The notes beneath the pieces were generated by a model. That model had not been told where the DNA came from. It worked only from the letters and a program-made list of their open reading frames with translations, and made no database searches. This document shows positions 34,063 to 43,578 of a stretch of 64,000 nucleotides of DNA, one piece after another. Each line of letters begins with the position of its first letter. The first letter of the stretch is position 1. The translations under genes were made by a program, and so were the position numbers. Source of the DNA: Planctomycetota bacterium (lineage in GTDB: Bacteria; Planctomycetota; UBA1135; UBA2386). Location of the stretch: contig JAEUHR010000040.1 of NCBI GenBank assembly GCA_016794425.1, positions 1-64,000 on the forward strand, read 5' to 3'.

Positions 34063-36440
34063 GAGCGACCTCCGGCCAGCCGTTCGTAGACCGCGTCGTA
34101 GGCGGCGACGATGCCGGCGGTGCCGTGCTGCGCGTGCGCGAGCGCGCGGCCGGCGGCCCCGAGCCGCGCCCGCAGCGCCGGATCGCCGCACAGGCGCGCG
34201 ATCGCGGCCGCGAACGCGGCCGGTTCGTCGGCGATCAGGCAGTGTTCGCCGTCGACCGCGGCCGTGCCCTCGCAGGCGACGCGCGTCGCGACGACGGCCT
34301 TGCCGGCGCTCCAGGCCTCGAGCAGCTTGCCGCGCAACCCGCTGCCCTGCCGCAGGGGCAGCGTGACCACGGTCGCCGCTGCCATCTCGGCCGCGAGGTC
34401 CGGCACGTAGCCGGCGACCTCGACGCCGGGCCGCTGCGCCAGCGCCTGCACGGCCGGCGGCGCGTCGCGCCCGACCAGCCGCACCGTCGCCGCGGGCAGG
34501 CTCGCCCGCAGGTGCGGCAGGATCGCGTCGCACAGCCAGGTGGCGGCGTCGACGTTCGGCCCGTGCCGGAAGTAGCCGACGAAGATCGCGGTCGCCGGCG
34601 CTTCGGCCACGGCAGTCGCGGGCACGACCTCGACCTCGCCGCCGCACGGCACGACCGAGCACGGCAGCCCGCGCGCGCGCGCGGCCAGGAAGTCGCGATC
34701 GGCGGTCGACAGCGCGATCACGTGGTCGACGCGGCGCAGCAGCGCGAGCTCGTGCGCGGTCGCCTGCACGGCGCGGAACGCCGCCGCGAGCCGGCCGAGG
34801 CCGCGCGCGAGCCGCGCCGCGCGCTGCGCCGCGAAGCCCGCCGACTCGTGGCACGTGTAGAGCCACGGCGCGCACTTGTCGACGTCGCGCAGCAGGTGCA
34901 GCAGTTCGGGGTACTCGATCTGCACGAGGTCGTGGTCGGTCGACTCGAGCACGCGCACGACCGCTTCGCGCATCGCCGGCGCGCTGTAGTCGCGCCACCA
35001 CCGCGCCGGCACCGTGTGGTGCAGGTTGCCGGGCATCGGATTGCGCACGCGCACCGCGGTCACGACTTCGAGCCCTTCGGCGCGCAGCGCCGCCGCCGCC
35101 GTGCCGTCGTCGCCCGGTTCGACGAACGCGAACAGCGTCACGCGGTGCACCTTCGCCTGCGCCGCGAGCCGCCGGAACACGGTCCACGAGCCATCGTAAC
35201 CGAGCCGCGGCAGCCGCGCGCTGAGCACCAGGATGCGGCGCCCGTGCGGCTGCGGCGTCGCCAGCGGGCCGAGCGAGACGTGTTCGGACCGGCGGTAGGC
35301 GGCGATCGAGTTCGCGCAGCGGAACACGTCGGCATCGCGGCGCACGTGGAACGGCCGCGCGCGGCAGCGGCCGACCAGCGCCTGCGGCAGCCGCGGCAGC
35401 GCGCGCGCCAGCGCGCGGAACTCGAACCAGAGCCCGTAGGCGCGGCTGCGGCCGGGCCGCTTGCTGCGCAGCAGCATCGCCCACGGCATCGCCACCAGCA
35501 GGTCGCCGAACAGCGTCGGATCGGTCACGTTGCGCCACAGGAACAGGTGCTGGTTGCGGCGGATCATCGCGTCGACGTAGTCGTCGCCGAACGCCTTGCG
35601 GCTGGTGCCGCGGTGCTCGTGCAGCACCGAGCTGCGCGCCGTGAACAGCACGCGCAGGCCGCGCTTCCAGGCCTCGTACGAGAGGCCCATGTCCTCCATG
35701 TAGAACGGGTCGTACAGCGTGTCGAAGCCGCCGATCGCGTCGTAGGCACGCCGATCGAACGCGGCGCTGCCACCGCCGGCCCACAGCGTGGGCACGAACG
35801 CCAGCTCGCGCTCGTCGCGGCCGGGCAGCACGTGCGCGAGCTTCAGTCGGCCGTGGCGCAGTTCGCCGCGCGTGCGGCCGGTCTCCTCGCGGCGCTTGTT
35901 CGGGTCCTTGAAGAACACCTCGGCCGCGACCGCGAACACGGCCGGCGCCGCGAGCCCTTCGAGCAGCGGCGCCAGGAAGCCGGGCTGCACGACCATGTCG
36001 TTGTTCAGGAACACCAGCACGTCGCGGCGCGCGTGCTCGACGCCGGCACGGTTGCCGCGCACGAAGTAGCGGTTCTCGGGCAGCGCGACGATCTCGACCC
36101 ACGGGTGCTCGGCGCGCAGCCACTCGACGGTGCCGTCGGTGCTGCCGTTGTCGACGACGATCACCTGGTGGTCGCCGCCGTGCGCGAGCACTTCGCGCCG
36201 CAGCGACGGCAGCAGGCCTTCGAGGTGGTGCTTGCCGTTCCAGGTCACGGTCACGATCGACGCCGAGCGCGTATCGGGCCGCTGTGCCTGCCAGCGGCCC
36301 CGGCGCAACCGCACGACCGGCAGCCACAGCATGTCGACGGCGACGAAGACCAGCAGCAGCACGAGACCGATCGCGAACGCGAGCGGCAGCAGCACAGCCG
36401 CGGCGACCAGCAGCAGCAGTGCGTTGGCGACGGCGCGCAC
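34059..36440 (-). CDS. Bifunctional glycosyltransferase (GT2-GT4 fusion) with membrane anchor
   Basis: 793 residues. An N-terminal membrane segment (ALLLLVAAAVLLPLAFAIGLVLL) is followed by a GT2 domain at about 55-330: SIVTVTWNGKHHLEGLL, VIVVDNGSTDGTVEWL, FLNNDMVV as the metal-binding segment, and GGGSAAFDRRAYDAIGGFD. A second domain at about 400-790 resembles GT4: RILVLSARLPRLGYDGS, HVIALSTADRDFLA, IFVGYFRHGPNVDA and the GSGLRGKLLEAWSAGKAVVAT donor site. It probably adds two sugars in polysaccharide assembly at the inner membrane. It follows the next GT4 gene by 4 nt. Confidence 0.88.
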   Translation of the reverse strand: MRAVANALLLLVAAAVLLPLAFAIGLVLLLVFVAVDMLWLPVVRLRRGRWQAQRPDTRSASIVTVTWNGKHHLEGLLPSLRREVLAHGGDHQVIVVDNGSTDGTVEWLRAEHPWVEIVALPENRYFVRGNRAGVEHARRDVLVFLNNDMVVQPGFLAPLLEGLAAPAVFAVAAEVFFKDPNKRREETGRTRGELRHGRLKLAHVLPGRDERELAFVPTLWAGGGSAAFDRRAYDAIGGFDTLYDPFYMEDMGLSYEAWKRGLRVLFTARSSVLHEHRGTSRKAFGDDYVDAMIRRNQHLFLWRNVTDPTLFGDLLVAMPWAMLLRSKRPGRSRAYGLWFEFRALARALPRLPQALVGRCRARPFHVRRDADVFRCANSIAAYRRSEHVSLGPLATPQPHGRRILVLSARLPRLGYDGSWTVFRRLAAQAKVHRVTLFAFVEPGDDGTAAAALRAEGLEVVTAVRVRNPMPGNLHHTVPARWWRDYSAPAMREAVVRVLESTDHDLVQIEYPELLHLLRDVDKCAPWLYTCHESAGFAAQRAARLARGLGRLAAAFRAVQATAHELALLRRVDHVIALSTADRDFLAARARGLPCSVVPCGGEVEVVPATAVAEAPATAIFVGYFRHGPNVDAATWLCDAILPHLRASLPAATVRLVGRDAPPAVQALAQRPGVEVAGYVPDLAAEMAAATVVTLPLRQGSGLRGKLLEAWSAGKAVVATRVACEGTAAVDGEHCLIADEPAAFAAAIARLCGDPALRARLGAAGRALAHAQHGTAGIVAAYDAVYERLAGGRS

Positions 36441-36444
36441 GCGC

Positions 36445-37671
36445 TCAGCCTCGCTTCGCCCCCGCCAGCGGAGTCCGCAGCAGGCGCTGCATCAGCTCGA
36501 CGTAGCCGGCGAACTCGTTCTCCCAGGCGTGCTCGCGCGTGAAGCGCCGCGCCCGTTCGGCCATGCCGCGGCCGAAGGCCGGATCGGCGTCGAGGCGCGC
36601 CAGCAGGTCGGCGAACGCGGGCAGGTCGCCGTCGGCGAACATCGCGACCTCGTCCTCGCGGAACAGCGAGGTCATGATCGACGTGCGCACGGCGACCACC
36701 GGCACCCCCATCGCGACGAACTCCGGCACCTTCAGCGACAACGCCATGTCGATGTGCACGTCGAGGTGCGGCGTGAACACGCCTACCGACGCCCGGCTCA
36801 TCACGGCCGGCACTTCCTGCAGCGGCAGCGGCGGCCGCACAGAGACGCGGTCGGCGACGCCCAGCTCGTGCGCCAGGTCCTTCAGCTCCTGCATCGGCTT
36901 GCCTTCGGCTTCCGACAGCTTGGCGTGGATCACGAGCCGGATGCCGGGCACCTTCTTCGCCGCGAGCGGCAACACGCGCACGCACTGGTCGACACCGTGC
37001 CGGTGCGACACCGTGCCGAGGTAGAGCACGACGAACTCACCGGCGCGCTCGGGGCCGCGCCACGGGTGGCGGGCCGCGTCGAACAGCGTCGTGTCGGCGG
37101 CGTTCATGACCGCGATCGAACGGTCGGCGCGGCAGGTGCCGCGCGCGAGCGCACCCTGGCGGAAACGTTCGGTCGCGAAGCAGCAGGCGCTGGCGAAGCG
37201 GTGCGAGAGCCACTCCTGCACGCGGATCGGCCAGATGCCCGGGTGGCGGACGCTGGTCTTGAACTTGCTGCACCAGACCTCCGGCATCAGGTCGTGCACG
37301 TCGAGCAGCACGAGGCGGCCGAGCAGCCGCGGCACGATCGCCGCGAACACCAGGAAGTCGGGCATGTTGTGCACGTGCACGACGTCGTAGCGCAGCGCGC
37401 GCCAGGTCAGCACGAAGCCGCACAGCAGCGTGAACCAGACGTACTCGAACAGGTAGCGCAGCGTGCCACCGCGGCGCCGCGACAACGGCAGCCGGTGTAC
37501 CGACACGCCGCGCAGCTGCTCCCGCTTCGGCTTGTCGCGGTCGCGCAGCGCGAGCACGTCGACCCGGTGGCCGGCCGCCGCCAGCGACTCGGCGTAGCGG
37601 CGCACGCGTGCATCGCCTTCGTAGTAGGCGTGCACGACCATGCAGACCCGCAGCTGCCGCGGCTCGGTCAC
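36445..37671 (-). CDS. GT4-family glycosyltransferase
   Basis: 408 residues of GT-B type: LRVCMVVHAYYEGDARVRRYAE at the N-terminus, DVVHVHNMPDFLVFAA, VLLDVHDLMPEV, then EFVVLYLGTVSHRHGVDQ and the donor-binding region MALSLKVPEFVAMGVPVVAV near the C-terminus. Soluble cytoplasmic enzyme acting on a lipid-linked acceptor is expected. The GTG start overlaps the stop of the export-lipoprotein gene (GTGA), and the GT2-GT4 fusion follows, so all belong to one exopolysaccharide operon. Confidence 0.9.
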   Translation of the reverse strand: MTEPRQLRVCMVVHAYYEGDARVRRYAESLAAAGHRVDVLALRDRDKPKREQLRGVSVHRLPLSRRRGGTLRYLFEYVWFTLLCGFVLTWRALRYDVVHVHNMPDFLVFAAIVPRLLGRLVLLDVHDLMPEVWCSKFKTSVRHPGIWPIRVQEWLSHRFASACCFATERFRQGALARGTCRADRSIAVMNAADTTLFDAARHPWRGPERAGEFVVLYLGTVSHRHGVDQCVRVLPLAAKKVPGIRLVIHAKLSEAEGKPMQELKDLAHELGVADRVSVRPPLPLQEVPAVMSRASVGVFTPHLDVHIDMALSLKVPEFVAMGVPVVAVRTSIMTSLFREDEVAMFADGDLPAFADLLARLDADPAFGRGMAERARRFTREHAWENEFAGYVELMQRLLRTPLAGAKRG

Positions 37672-38399
37672 TGGAACGAGCCCAGCGCCGGCCCGCCGAT
37701 CGAGAACGGCAGCAGGCGGCGGAACCAGAGGTCGACCCAGTTGCCGGCGTCGGCGATGCCCGAGGTCTGGCAGTAGACGACGTCACCCGGCAGCAGCAGG
37801 AAGTCCGGATACTGCTCGAGCAGCACGGCTTCGAGGTTGACGCGGAACGTGCGGTTGCTGCCGTCCGGCCCCAGCCGCAGGATCCGCACGTCCGAGTGCT
37901 TGATCGTGTAGTGGAAGCTGCCGGCCGCCGCGATCGCCTGCGTCATCGTCAGGCCGGGCTGGTAGGCGATCGGGCCGCCCGAACGCACTTCGCCGCAGAC
38001 GTACACCGACTGCGCCGCGGCCTCTACCAGGCTGACGGTCACGCGCGGGTCGTTGAACTGCAGCTTGTAGGCTTCGAGGATCTCCGACCGGGTCGCCGCG
38101 ACCGAGCGGCCGCCGACGTGCAGCGGCGCCGACAGCTGCCGCAGATCGATCGTGCCGGTCGGCGACACGCGCACTTCCTGCGACGTGTCCTGCGTGTCGC
38201 CGCCCTCGGGCCGGATCAGTTCGACGCGCACCGACAGGCGGTCACCGGGCCGCAGCACGTAGTCGCGCTGCATGTAGGCGGCCCACTCCATCGCCACGGC
38301 CTTGGCGTCGAACGGCGGCGCCGACGAGCAGGCGGCGACGAGGATCGCGAGGCCGATGGCCAGCGCGGAGCGGATCGCGGCGGTGCGTGGCGAGCTCAC
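37668..38399 (-). CDS. Polysaccharide export lipoprotein (Wza-like)
   Basis: About 243 residues with a lipobox ILVAAC. The export domain begins YVLRPGDRLSVRVELI, has VSPTGTIDLRQL, and SLVEAAAQSVYVCGEVRSGG leads into an SLBB-like segment (YQPGLTMTQAIAAAG). The C-terminal DFLLLPGDVVYC is usual for the family. It forms part of the outer-membrane exit route for polysaccharide. The start is uncertain: GTG at 38399 or 38408, neither with a clear ribosome site. It is divergent from the ligase-like gene. Confidence 0.87.
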   Translation of the reverse strand: MSSPRTAAIRSALAIGLAILVAACSSAPPFDAKAVAMEWAAYMQRDYVLRPGDRLSVRVELIRPEGGDTQDTSQEVRVSPTGTIDLRQLSAPLHVGGRSVAATRSEILEAYKLQFNDPRVTVSLVEAAAQSVYVCGEVRSGGPIAYQPGLTMTQAIAAAGSFHYTIKHSDVRILRLGPDGSNRTFRVNLEAVLLEQYPDFLLLPGDVVYCQTSGIADAGNWVDLWFRRLLPFSIGGPALGSFQ

Positions 38400-38500
38400 G
38401 GCGAGCACGGTAGGTACGCGCTGCGACGGAAACCAGAGCCTGCGTCGGCGCACGCCGGCGGATAGAGTCCGGCCGGCGGAAACGCCGAAGAGATGACGCC

Positions 38501-39838
38501 GTGCTGCCATTGATCCAGGATCCAGAGGTCCCGATCCAGGCGGGCGCGGACTTCGGCGGCCACCAGATGGTCCACCCGATCGGTGCCGCCGCACTCGGCC
38601 TGATGGCCGTGCTGGCGCTGGTCGTGCCGCGGCGATGGCTGTGCCTGCCGGTGGTCCTGATGCTCTGCTTCATCCCGGCAGGACAGCGGCTGATCATCGC
38701 CACGCTCGACTTCTCGTTCCTGCGCGTCCTGATGATCGTCGTCTGGGCGCGCTTCTTCCTGCGCGGCGACCTGCGCCCGATCGCCTGGAACCACCTGGAT
38801 CGCGCGCTGCTGCTGTGGGCCATCGTGTCGGTCGTGACCGGCACGCTGCAGGTCATGAGCGCGGCCGCGTTCATCAACCGCTTCGGCCTCTCGGTCGACG
38901 CGGTGATGGTCTACTTCTTCTTCCGGCTCGTGATCGGGAACTACCGCGACCTGCTGCAGATCGCCGGCGTGTTCATGGTCTGCAGCGCCGTCGTGCTGGT
39001 GTTCTTCGTCGTCGAGAACCGGACCTCGAAGAACATGTTCGCGGTCATGGGCGGCGTGCCGGAGTTCACGGACATCCGCGGCGGCCGGCTGCGGTGCCAG
39101 GGCGCGTTCGCGCACTCGATCCTGGCCGGCTGCTTCTGGGCCTGCGTGATCCCGTTCTATTTCTGCCGCGCCTGGCTGCGGCAGCAGTGGCTCAGCGTCG
39201 CCGCCTGCATCGTCTTCTCGGTCGGCATCGTCGTGCTGTCGTCGTCGAGCACGCCGATCATGGCGCTGGTGTTCGGCGCCGTCGCCGCCTCGGCGTGGTT
39301 CATCCGCGGCGCTCTGCGGTGGCTGCGCTGGTTTGCGGTCTTCGGCATGTGCGTGCTGCACGTGATGATGAGCATGCCGGTATGGCACCTGATCGCGCGC
39401 GTCGACCTGGTCGGCGGCTCGACCGGCTGGCACCGCTACCACCTGGTCGACAAGACGATCCACAACTTCCGCGAGTGGATGCTGTTCGGCACGCCGCGCA
39501 CCGGCCACTGGGGCGAAGGGCTGCACGACGTCACCAACCAGTTCGTCGCCGAGGGCATCTCGGGTGGGGCGCTGCGTCTCGCGCTGTTCGTCGCGATGCT
39601 CGTCTACGCGTTCACCGGGGTGTCGCGCAGCCTGCGCGTGCAGCTCGGCAGCCGCGACTACCGGCTGATTTCATGGGCCCTCGGCACGGGACTGTTCATG
39701 CACTGCATGAACTTCATCGGCGTCACCTACTTCGATCAGATCGTCGTGCTGTTCCAGCTGAACCTGGCCGCGATCGCATCGCTGACACTGGTGCCCGGCG
39801 CCCCGGTGGAACGCCAGTTCGTGCACCTGCGAGCCTGA
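38501..39838 (+). CDS. O-antigen ligase/polymerase-like membrane protein
   Basis: 445 residues with about ten to twelve membrane segments. The large periplasmic loop late in the chain (about 305-345, WHLIARVDLVGGSTGWHRYHLVDKTI split by short charged stretches, then FGTPRTGHWGEGLHD) matches the Wzy/WaaL superfamily layout, where it carries catalytic Arg and His residues. It would polymerise or transfer lipid-linked repeat units on the outer face of the inner membrane. The GTG at 38501 is the likely start. Confidence 0.82.
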   Translation: MLPLIQDPEVPIQAGADFGGHQMVHPIGAAALGLMAVLALVVPRRWLCLPVVLMLCFIPAGQRLIIATLDFSFLRVLMIVVWARFFLRGDLRPIAWNHLDRALLLWAIVSVVTGTLQVMSAAAFINRFGLSVDAVMVYFFFRLVIGNYRDLLQIAGVFMVCSAVVLVFFVVENRTSKNMFAVMGGVPEFTDIRGGRLRCQGAFAHSILAGCFWACVIPFYFCRAWLRQQWLSVAACIVFSVGIVVLSSSSTPIMALVFGAVAASAWFIRGALRWLRWFAVFGMCVLHVMMSMPVWHLIARVDLVGGSTGWHRYHLVDKTIHNFREWMLFGTPRTGHWGEGLHDVTNQFVAEGISGGALRLALFVAMLVYAFTGVSRSLRVQLGSRDYRLISWALGTGLFMHCMNFIGVTYFDQIVVLFQLNLAAIASLTLVPGAPVERQFVHLRA

Positions 39839-39981
39839 CGCGAGTCCCGCCGCCGCGACCGTGCCGGGGGAGACTTCTCCACAATCCGGAGCGCGGGGGA
39901 ACCACGCCGCCCATGGCATCGGCCGCGCGGCGAATTCCGCAAAAACCAACGTGCGCTTTGCCACGCCGCGTCGCTTCCGTC

Positions 39982-40008
39982 GATGTTGCAATGGGCAGCA
40001 TTGCCATC
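39982..40008. promoter_or_regulatory. Dyad upstream of the sugar transferase
   Basis: GCAATG (39988-39993), a 5-nt spacer, and CATTGC (39999-40004) form a perfect inverted repeat that extends imperfectly to GATG and CATC on the outside. It lies in the 281-nt spacer before the polyprenyl-phosphate sugar transferase, about 115 nt upstream of its ATG. The symmetry suggests an operator for a dimeric regulator; no known binding protein can be named. Confidence 0.4.
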
Positions 40009-40119
40009 GGACCCATGGTCGTCAGGCCCACTTGTCGAACCTCCGGATCGCTCTACAGTGCTCGCCCTCGCCACGCACCCAGCACCTCTCGGACCCACTC
40101 ACACTCTCGCCCCGCACCC

Positions 40120-41502
40120 ATGTCTCGCACCAACCTGATGCGGTTGGCCGGGTTGCTCCTGGACTCCGCCTGCATCGTGGCCGCCCTGTCTGTCGGCGGC
40201 CTCTGGCACGCGCTCGACGGCGCGTCGACCAGTGAATCCCTGCTGCACGCGGGCGCGCCGCTGCTCGCGTTCCTCGGCCTCTGGGGACTGGTCTCGACCC
40301 GCCTCGGTCTCGATCGGTTTCCGTCCCGACGCAACCGCCGGCTGCTCGTGCGCCGCGTCGTCGAATCCTGGGCCACGACCTGGGGCCTCGGCGGCCTGAT
40401 CTCCGCATCGCTGTTCGATCCGCCCCATCTCGACGTCTGGCCGGTGCTCGGCACGGGCCTGGTGCTGCTCGCCGGCTACCGCCTGGCGCTGTCGGCCACG
40501 TCGCTGGGGCTGACCAGCGCCCGGCCGCGCACGCTGCTGATCGGTTCGTGCCCCAGTGCGCGCTCGCTGAGCGCCGGGCGCGACGCGCAGGAAGCGATGG
40601 AGCTGGTCGGCTTCGTGCCGTTCCCGGGCGAAGACCCGGCCCTGCTGCCCAACCTGCCGCGGCTCGGCACCTCGACCGAGGATCTGCAGCACGTGATCCG
40701 CGACCACCACGTCGAACTCGCGCTGGTCAGCCCGTCGGATCGGGCCGTGACCGGCGACGTGCGCCGCGTGTTCCACGTCTGCGACGAGCTCGGCCTCGGC
40801 GTGCAGTACTTCCCGTCGTTCCTCGACCTCGAGCACCTGCAGGTCGGCCTCGTCTGGAGCGATGCGCGGCTCGGCCTGTCGCTGAACAGCCCGGCGAACC
40901 AGTCGCTGTCGCAGCTCGCCAAGCGCGCGATCGACGTCGCCGGCGCCGCCGCGGGCCTGCTGGTGCTGCTGCCGGTGTTCGTTGCGTGCGCTCTCGCCGT
41001 CAAGCTGACCAGCAAGGGCTCGGTCTTCTTCCGGCAGATCCGCGTCGGCAAGAACGGCGACACGTTCCACTGCCTGAAGTTCCGCACGATGTACGTCGGC
41101 GCCCATGCGCAGCAGGAAGCGCTGCGCGCGGCCAGCGTGCAGGACGGCCCGGCGTTCAAGATCCCGAAGGATCCGCGCATCACGCCGGTCGGCCGCGTGC
41201 TGCGCAAGTTCAGCCTCGACGAGCTGCCGCAGCTGCTGAACGTCCTGTTCGGCGACATGAGCCTGGTCGGGCCGCGGCCGCCGATCCCGAGCGAGGTCGA
41301 GAAGTACACCTGGTGGCAGCGCCGCCGCATCTCGGTCAAGCCGGGCCTGACCTGCGTCTGGCAGGTCTGGGGCCGCAACCGCGTGTCGTTCAAGCGGTGG
41401 GTCGAGATGGACCTCTACTACATCGACAACTGGTCGCTGTGGCTCGACCTCAAGCTGATCGCCCACACCGTGCGCGTCGTGCTGCGCGGCACGGGCATGT
41501 GA
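40120..41502 (+). CDS. Exopolysaccharide polyprenyl glycosylphosphotransferase
   Basis: 460 residues. Four to five membrane segments at the N-terminus and a Rossmann-like middle (RTLLIGSCPSARSLS, VELALVSPSDRAVTG) precede the catalytic bacterial sugar transferase domain at about 265-460: KRAIDVAGAAAGLLVLLP, GSVFFRQIRVGKNGDTFHC, LKFRTMY, RKFSLDELPQLLNVL, GDMSLVGPRPP and VKPGLTCVWQV. It transfers a sugar-1-phosphate to undecaprenyl phosphate, starting repeat-unit synthesis. The ATG at 40120 gives the family N-terminus; the frame is open far upstream without meaning. Confidence 0.93.
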   Translation: MSRTNLMRLAGLLLDSACIVAALSVGGLWHALDGASTSESLLHAGAPLLAFLGLWGLVSTRLGLDRFPSRRNRRLLVRRVVESWATTWGLGGLISASLFDPPHLDVWPVLGTGLVLLAGYRLALSATSLGLTSARPRTLLIGSCPSARSLSAGRDAQEAMELVGFVPFPGEDPALLPNLPRLGTSTEDLQHVIRDHHVELALVSPSDRAVTGDVRRVFHVCDELGLGVQYFPSFLDLEHLQVGLVWSDARLGLSLNSPANQSLSQLAKRAIDVAGAAAGLLVLLPVFVACALAVKLTSKGSVFFRQIRVGKNGDTFHCLKFRTMYVGAHAQQEALRAASVQDGPAFKIPKDPRITPVGRVLRKFSLDELPQLLNVLFGDMSLVGPRPPIPSEVEKYTWWQRRRISVKPGLTCVWQVWGRNRVSFKRWVEMDLYYIDNWSLWLDLKLIAHTVRVVLRGTGM

Positions 41503-41518
41503 GCCGCCGCGCGCGGCC

Positions 41519-42853
41519 TCAGGACCGCGCGCAGGCCGCTTCGACGTCCGCGATCGACTTCGGCGCCGCCGCAGTCAGCACGCGCGGCGCACCGCGCGCG
41601 ACCAGCACGTCGTCTTCGATGCGCACGCCGATGCCACGCAGCGCCGCCGGCACGCGGCGATCCTTCGGCGCGAAGTAGAGCCCCGGCTCGACGGTCAGCA
41701 CCATGCCGGGCCGCAGCGGCTGCGCCCCGTGCCCCGGCACTTCGTACGCGCCGACGTCGTGCACGTCGCGACCGAGCCAATGGCTCGAGCCGTGCATGTA
41801 CCACGGCCGGAACCGCTGGTCGCGCACCAGCCGAGCGACGTCACCGCGCAGCACGCCGAGCTCGACCAGGCCGCGCGTCAGCGCCCGCACGCAGGCACGG
41901 TGCGCCGCGTCCCATGCCGCACCGACGCGACAGGCCGCGATGCCGGCCGCCTGCGCGCGCAGCACCACGCGGTAGACCGCCGCCTGTGCCGGCGTGAAGC
42001 GACCCGAGACCGGGAACGTGCGCGTGACGTCGGCCGTGCTGCCCCCCATCTCGGCGCCGGCGTCGATCAGCAGCAACTCGCCGGCGCGCAGTCGGCGGTC
42101 GTTGTCGTGGTAGTGCAGGATGCAGGCGTTGGGGCCGCTGGCGACGATGGATGCGTAACCGTTGCGCGGACTGCCGTGGCGGCGGAACGCAGCCTCGAGT
42201 TCGGCCTGCACCTCGTACTCGCGCAAGCCCGGCCGCGCGGCACGCATCGCCGCCACATGGCCGGCGACGGTCGCGTCGGCCGCCGCCTGCAGCGCGGCGA
42301 GTTCGGCCGCGTCCTTGACCAGCCGCAGCGCCGCCAGGGCGGGCAGCGGATCCTCGAGCACGGGATGGGCCGGCGGCGCCTGGCGCCGGCGGCGGCGCGC
42401 ATCGGCGGCGAACACGTCGAACAACCGGCGGTCGAACGCGGCGTCGGCGCCGAGGCGGTGGAAGCAGCGCCCGTGCGCCGGTAGCAGCCGCGCCAGCTGC
42501 TGCCACAGTTCGCCGATCGGGAACGTCTCGTCGACGCCGAACCGCCGCCGCGCGCCGTCGACGCCGAACCGGCGGCCGTCCCAGATCTCGCGCTCCGGGT
42601 CGCGCGGCCGCACGAACAGCACGCTGTGGTGCCGTCCCTTCGTGGTGCGCCAGGCGGCCAGCACGGCCTCCGGTTCGGGAAACCCGGTCAGGTAGTGGAA
42701 GTCGCTGCCGGGGCGATACTCGTGGTGCACGTCGCCGTTGCGCAGCGTCTCGGCGGCCGTCGGCAGGATCAGCAGGCCAGAGCCGAGGCGGTCCAGCAGG
42801 CGTTGGCGGCGGGCGGCATGCAGGGCCGGGTCGGGAGAGGCGTCGCGGCTCAC
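41519..42853 (-). CDS. pepP: Xaa-Pro aminopeptidase (M24B)
   Basis: 444 residues, usual length for PepP. The N-terminal domain (RRQRLLDRLGSGLLILP, FHYLTGFPEPEAVL) precedes the pita-bread catalytic fold with its dinuclear metal ligands: Asp residues in LLIDAGAEMGGSTADVTRTF, His in MHGSSHWLGRDVHDVG, Glu in LTVEPGLYF and Glu in GVRIEDDVLV. It removes N-terminal residues before proline. The start is GTG at 42853, near a small lipoprotein gene on the same strand. Confidence 0.94.
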   Translation of the reverse strand: MSRDASPDPALHAARRQRLLDRLGSGLLILPTAAETLRNGDVHHEYRPGSDFHYLTGFPEPEAVLAAWRTTKGRHHSVLFVRPRDPEREIWDGRRFGVDGARRRFGVDETFPIGELWQQLARLLPAHGRCFHRLGADAAFDRRLFDVFAADARRRRRQAPPAHPVLEDPLPALAALRLVKDAAELAALQAAADATVAGHVAAMRAARPGLREYEVQAELEAAFRRHGSPRNGYASIVASGPNACILHYHDNDRRLRAGELLLIDAGAEMGGSTADVTRTFPVSGRFTPAQAAVYRVVLRAQAAGIAACRVGAAWDAAHRACVRALTRGLVELGVLRGDVARLVRDQRFRPWYMHGSSHWLGRDVHDVGAYEVPGHGAQPLRPGMVLTVEPGLYFAPKDRRVPAALRGIGVRIEDDVLVARGAPRVLTAAAPKSIADVEAACARS

Positions 42854-42884
42854 GCGCGCAGTGTGCCCGTTTCGCGGCGCGTGT

Positions 42885-43346
42885 CTACTCGAACGGGACT
42901 TCGACGAACACGTCGGGCTGGTCCCAGCTCAGCGGCACCACGACCAGCTTCGGCACGAAACCGAGCGCGTCGACCTCGAGCACGACGGTCGCCTGGTCCT
43001 CGTCGCGCCGCGCGCCGATCACGGCGCGCCCGGCACCGTCCTCCTGGAACCCGACCTCGGCGTACGCGAGGTCCGCTTCGCTGAGCAGCACGCGACCATT
43101 GCCGTCCGTCAGATACCAGTCCTCGTAGGGGCTCTCGCAGGTGCACTGCGACCACTCCTGGTCGGCCTCGACGATGCGGACCGAGACGTTCTCCCAGACC
43201 AGGTTGGTCGCCGGATCGTAGACCTCGACCAGGATCGACACGTAGCGCGGCGACTCCTCCCGCAGATCAGCCCGGGAGTCCCCGCGCCGGCAACCGGCAG
43301 CCGCAACCAGCAGGGAGAGGAACAGGACGGTGCGCAGGTTGGACAT
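42885..43346 (-). CDS. Small lipoprotein of unknown function
   Basis: 153 residues with a lipobox VAAAGC after a clear signal (MSNLRTVLFLSLLVAAAGC). The mature part is mostly beta-like (VSILVEVYDPATNLVWENVS, ATVVLEVDALGFVPKLVVV), recalling a carboxypeptidase-regulatory or Ig-like sandwich. Cysteines in SQCTCES could pair. No family is recognised. The chosen ATG gives the signal peptide; the frame opens earlier. It lies 31 nt ahead of pepP on the same strand. Confidence 0.72.
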   Translation of the reverse strand: MSNLRTVLFLSLLVAAAGCRRGDSRADLREESPRYVSILVEVYDPATNLVWENVSVRIVEADQEWSQCTCESPYEDWYLTDGNGRVLLSEADLAYAEVGFQEDGAGRAVIGARRDEDQATVVLEVDALGFVPKLVVVPLSWDQPDVFVEVPFE

Positions 43347-43578
43347 GGGACGACGGGTTCGGAACGGGCCGCGCGCAAGGCAACCGCCGTGCCGGCTGCG
43401 GGGTGGCGGGCGACGCGGCGGTCGCGACGGCACCGTCCTGCCCGCGGGGCAGGAGTCGATCGGCGCTGTCGCGGCGACGAAACAGCGCGGAGCCGGGGCG
43501 GGAAGTTGCTACCGCGCCGCGCCGGGGCTGCCTACCCTGACTCCGGTCGCCCTCGCACCTCCGCCGAACCGCACCGAC

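Noticed and set aside
39984..40010. Sigma-54-type promoter before the sugar transferase
   Set aside because: The GG and GC pairs do not have the required spacing; the inverted repeat explains the pattern better.
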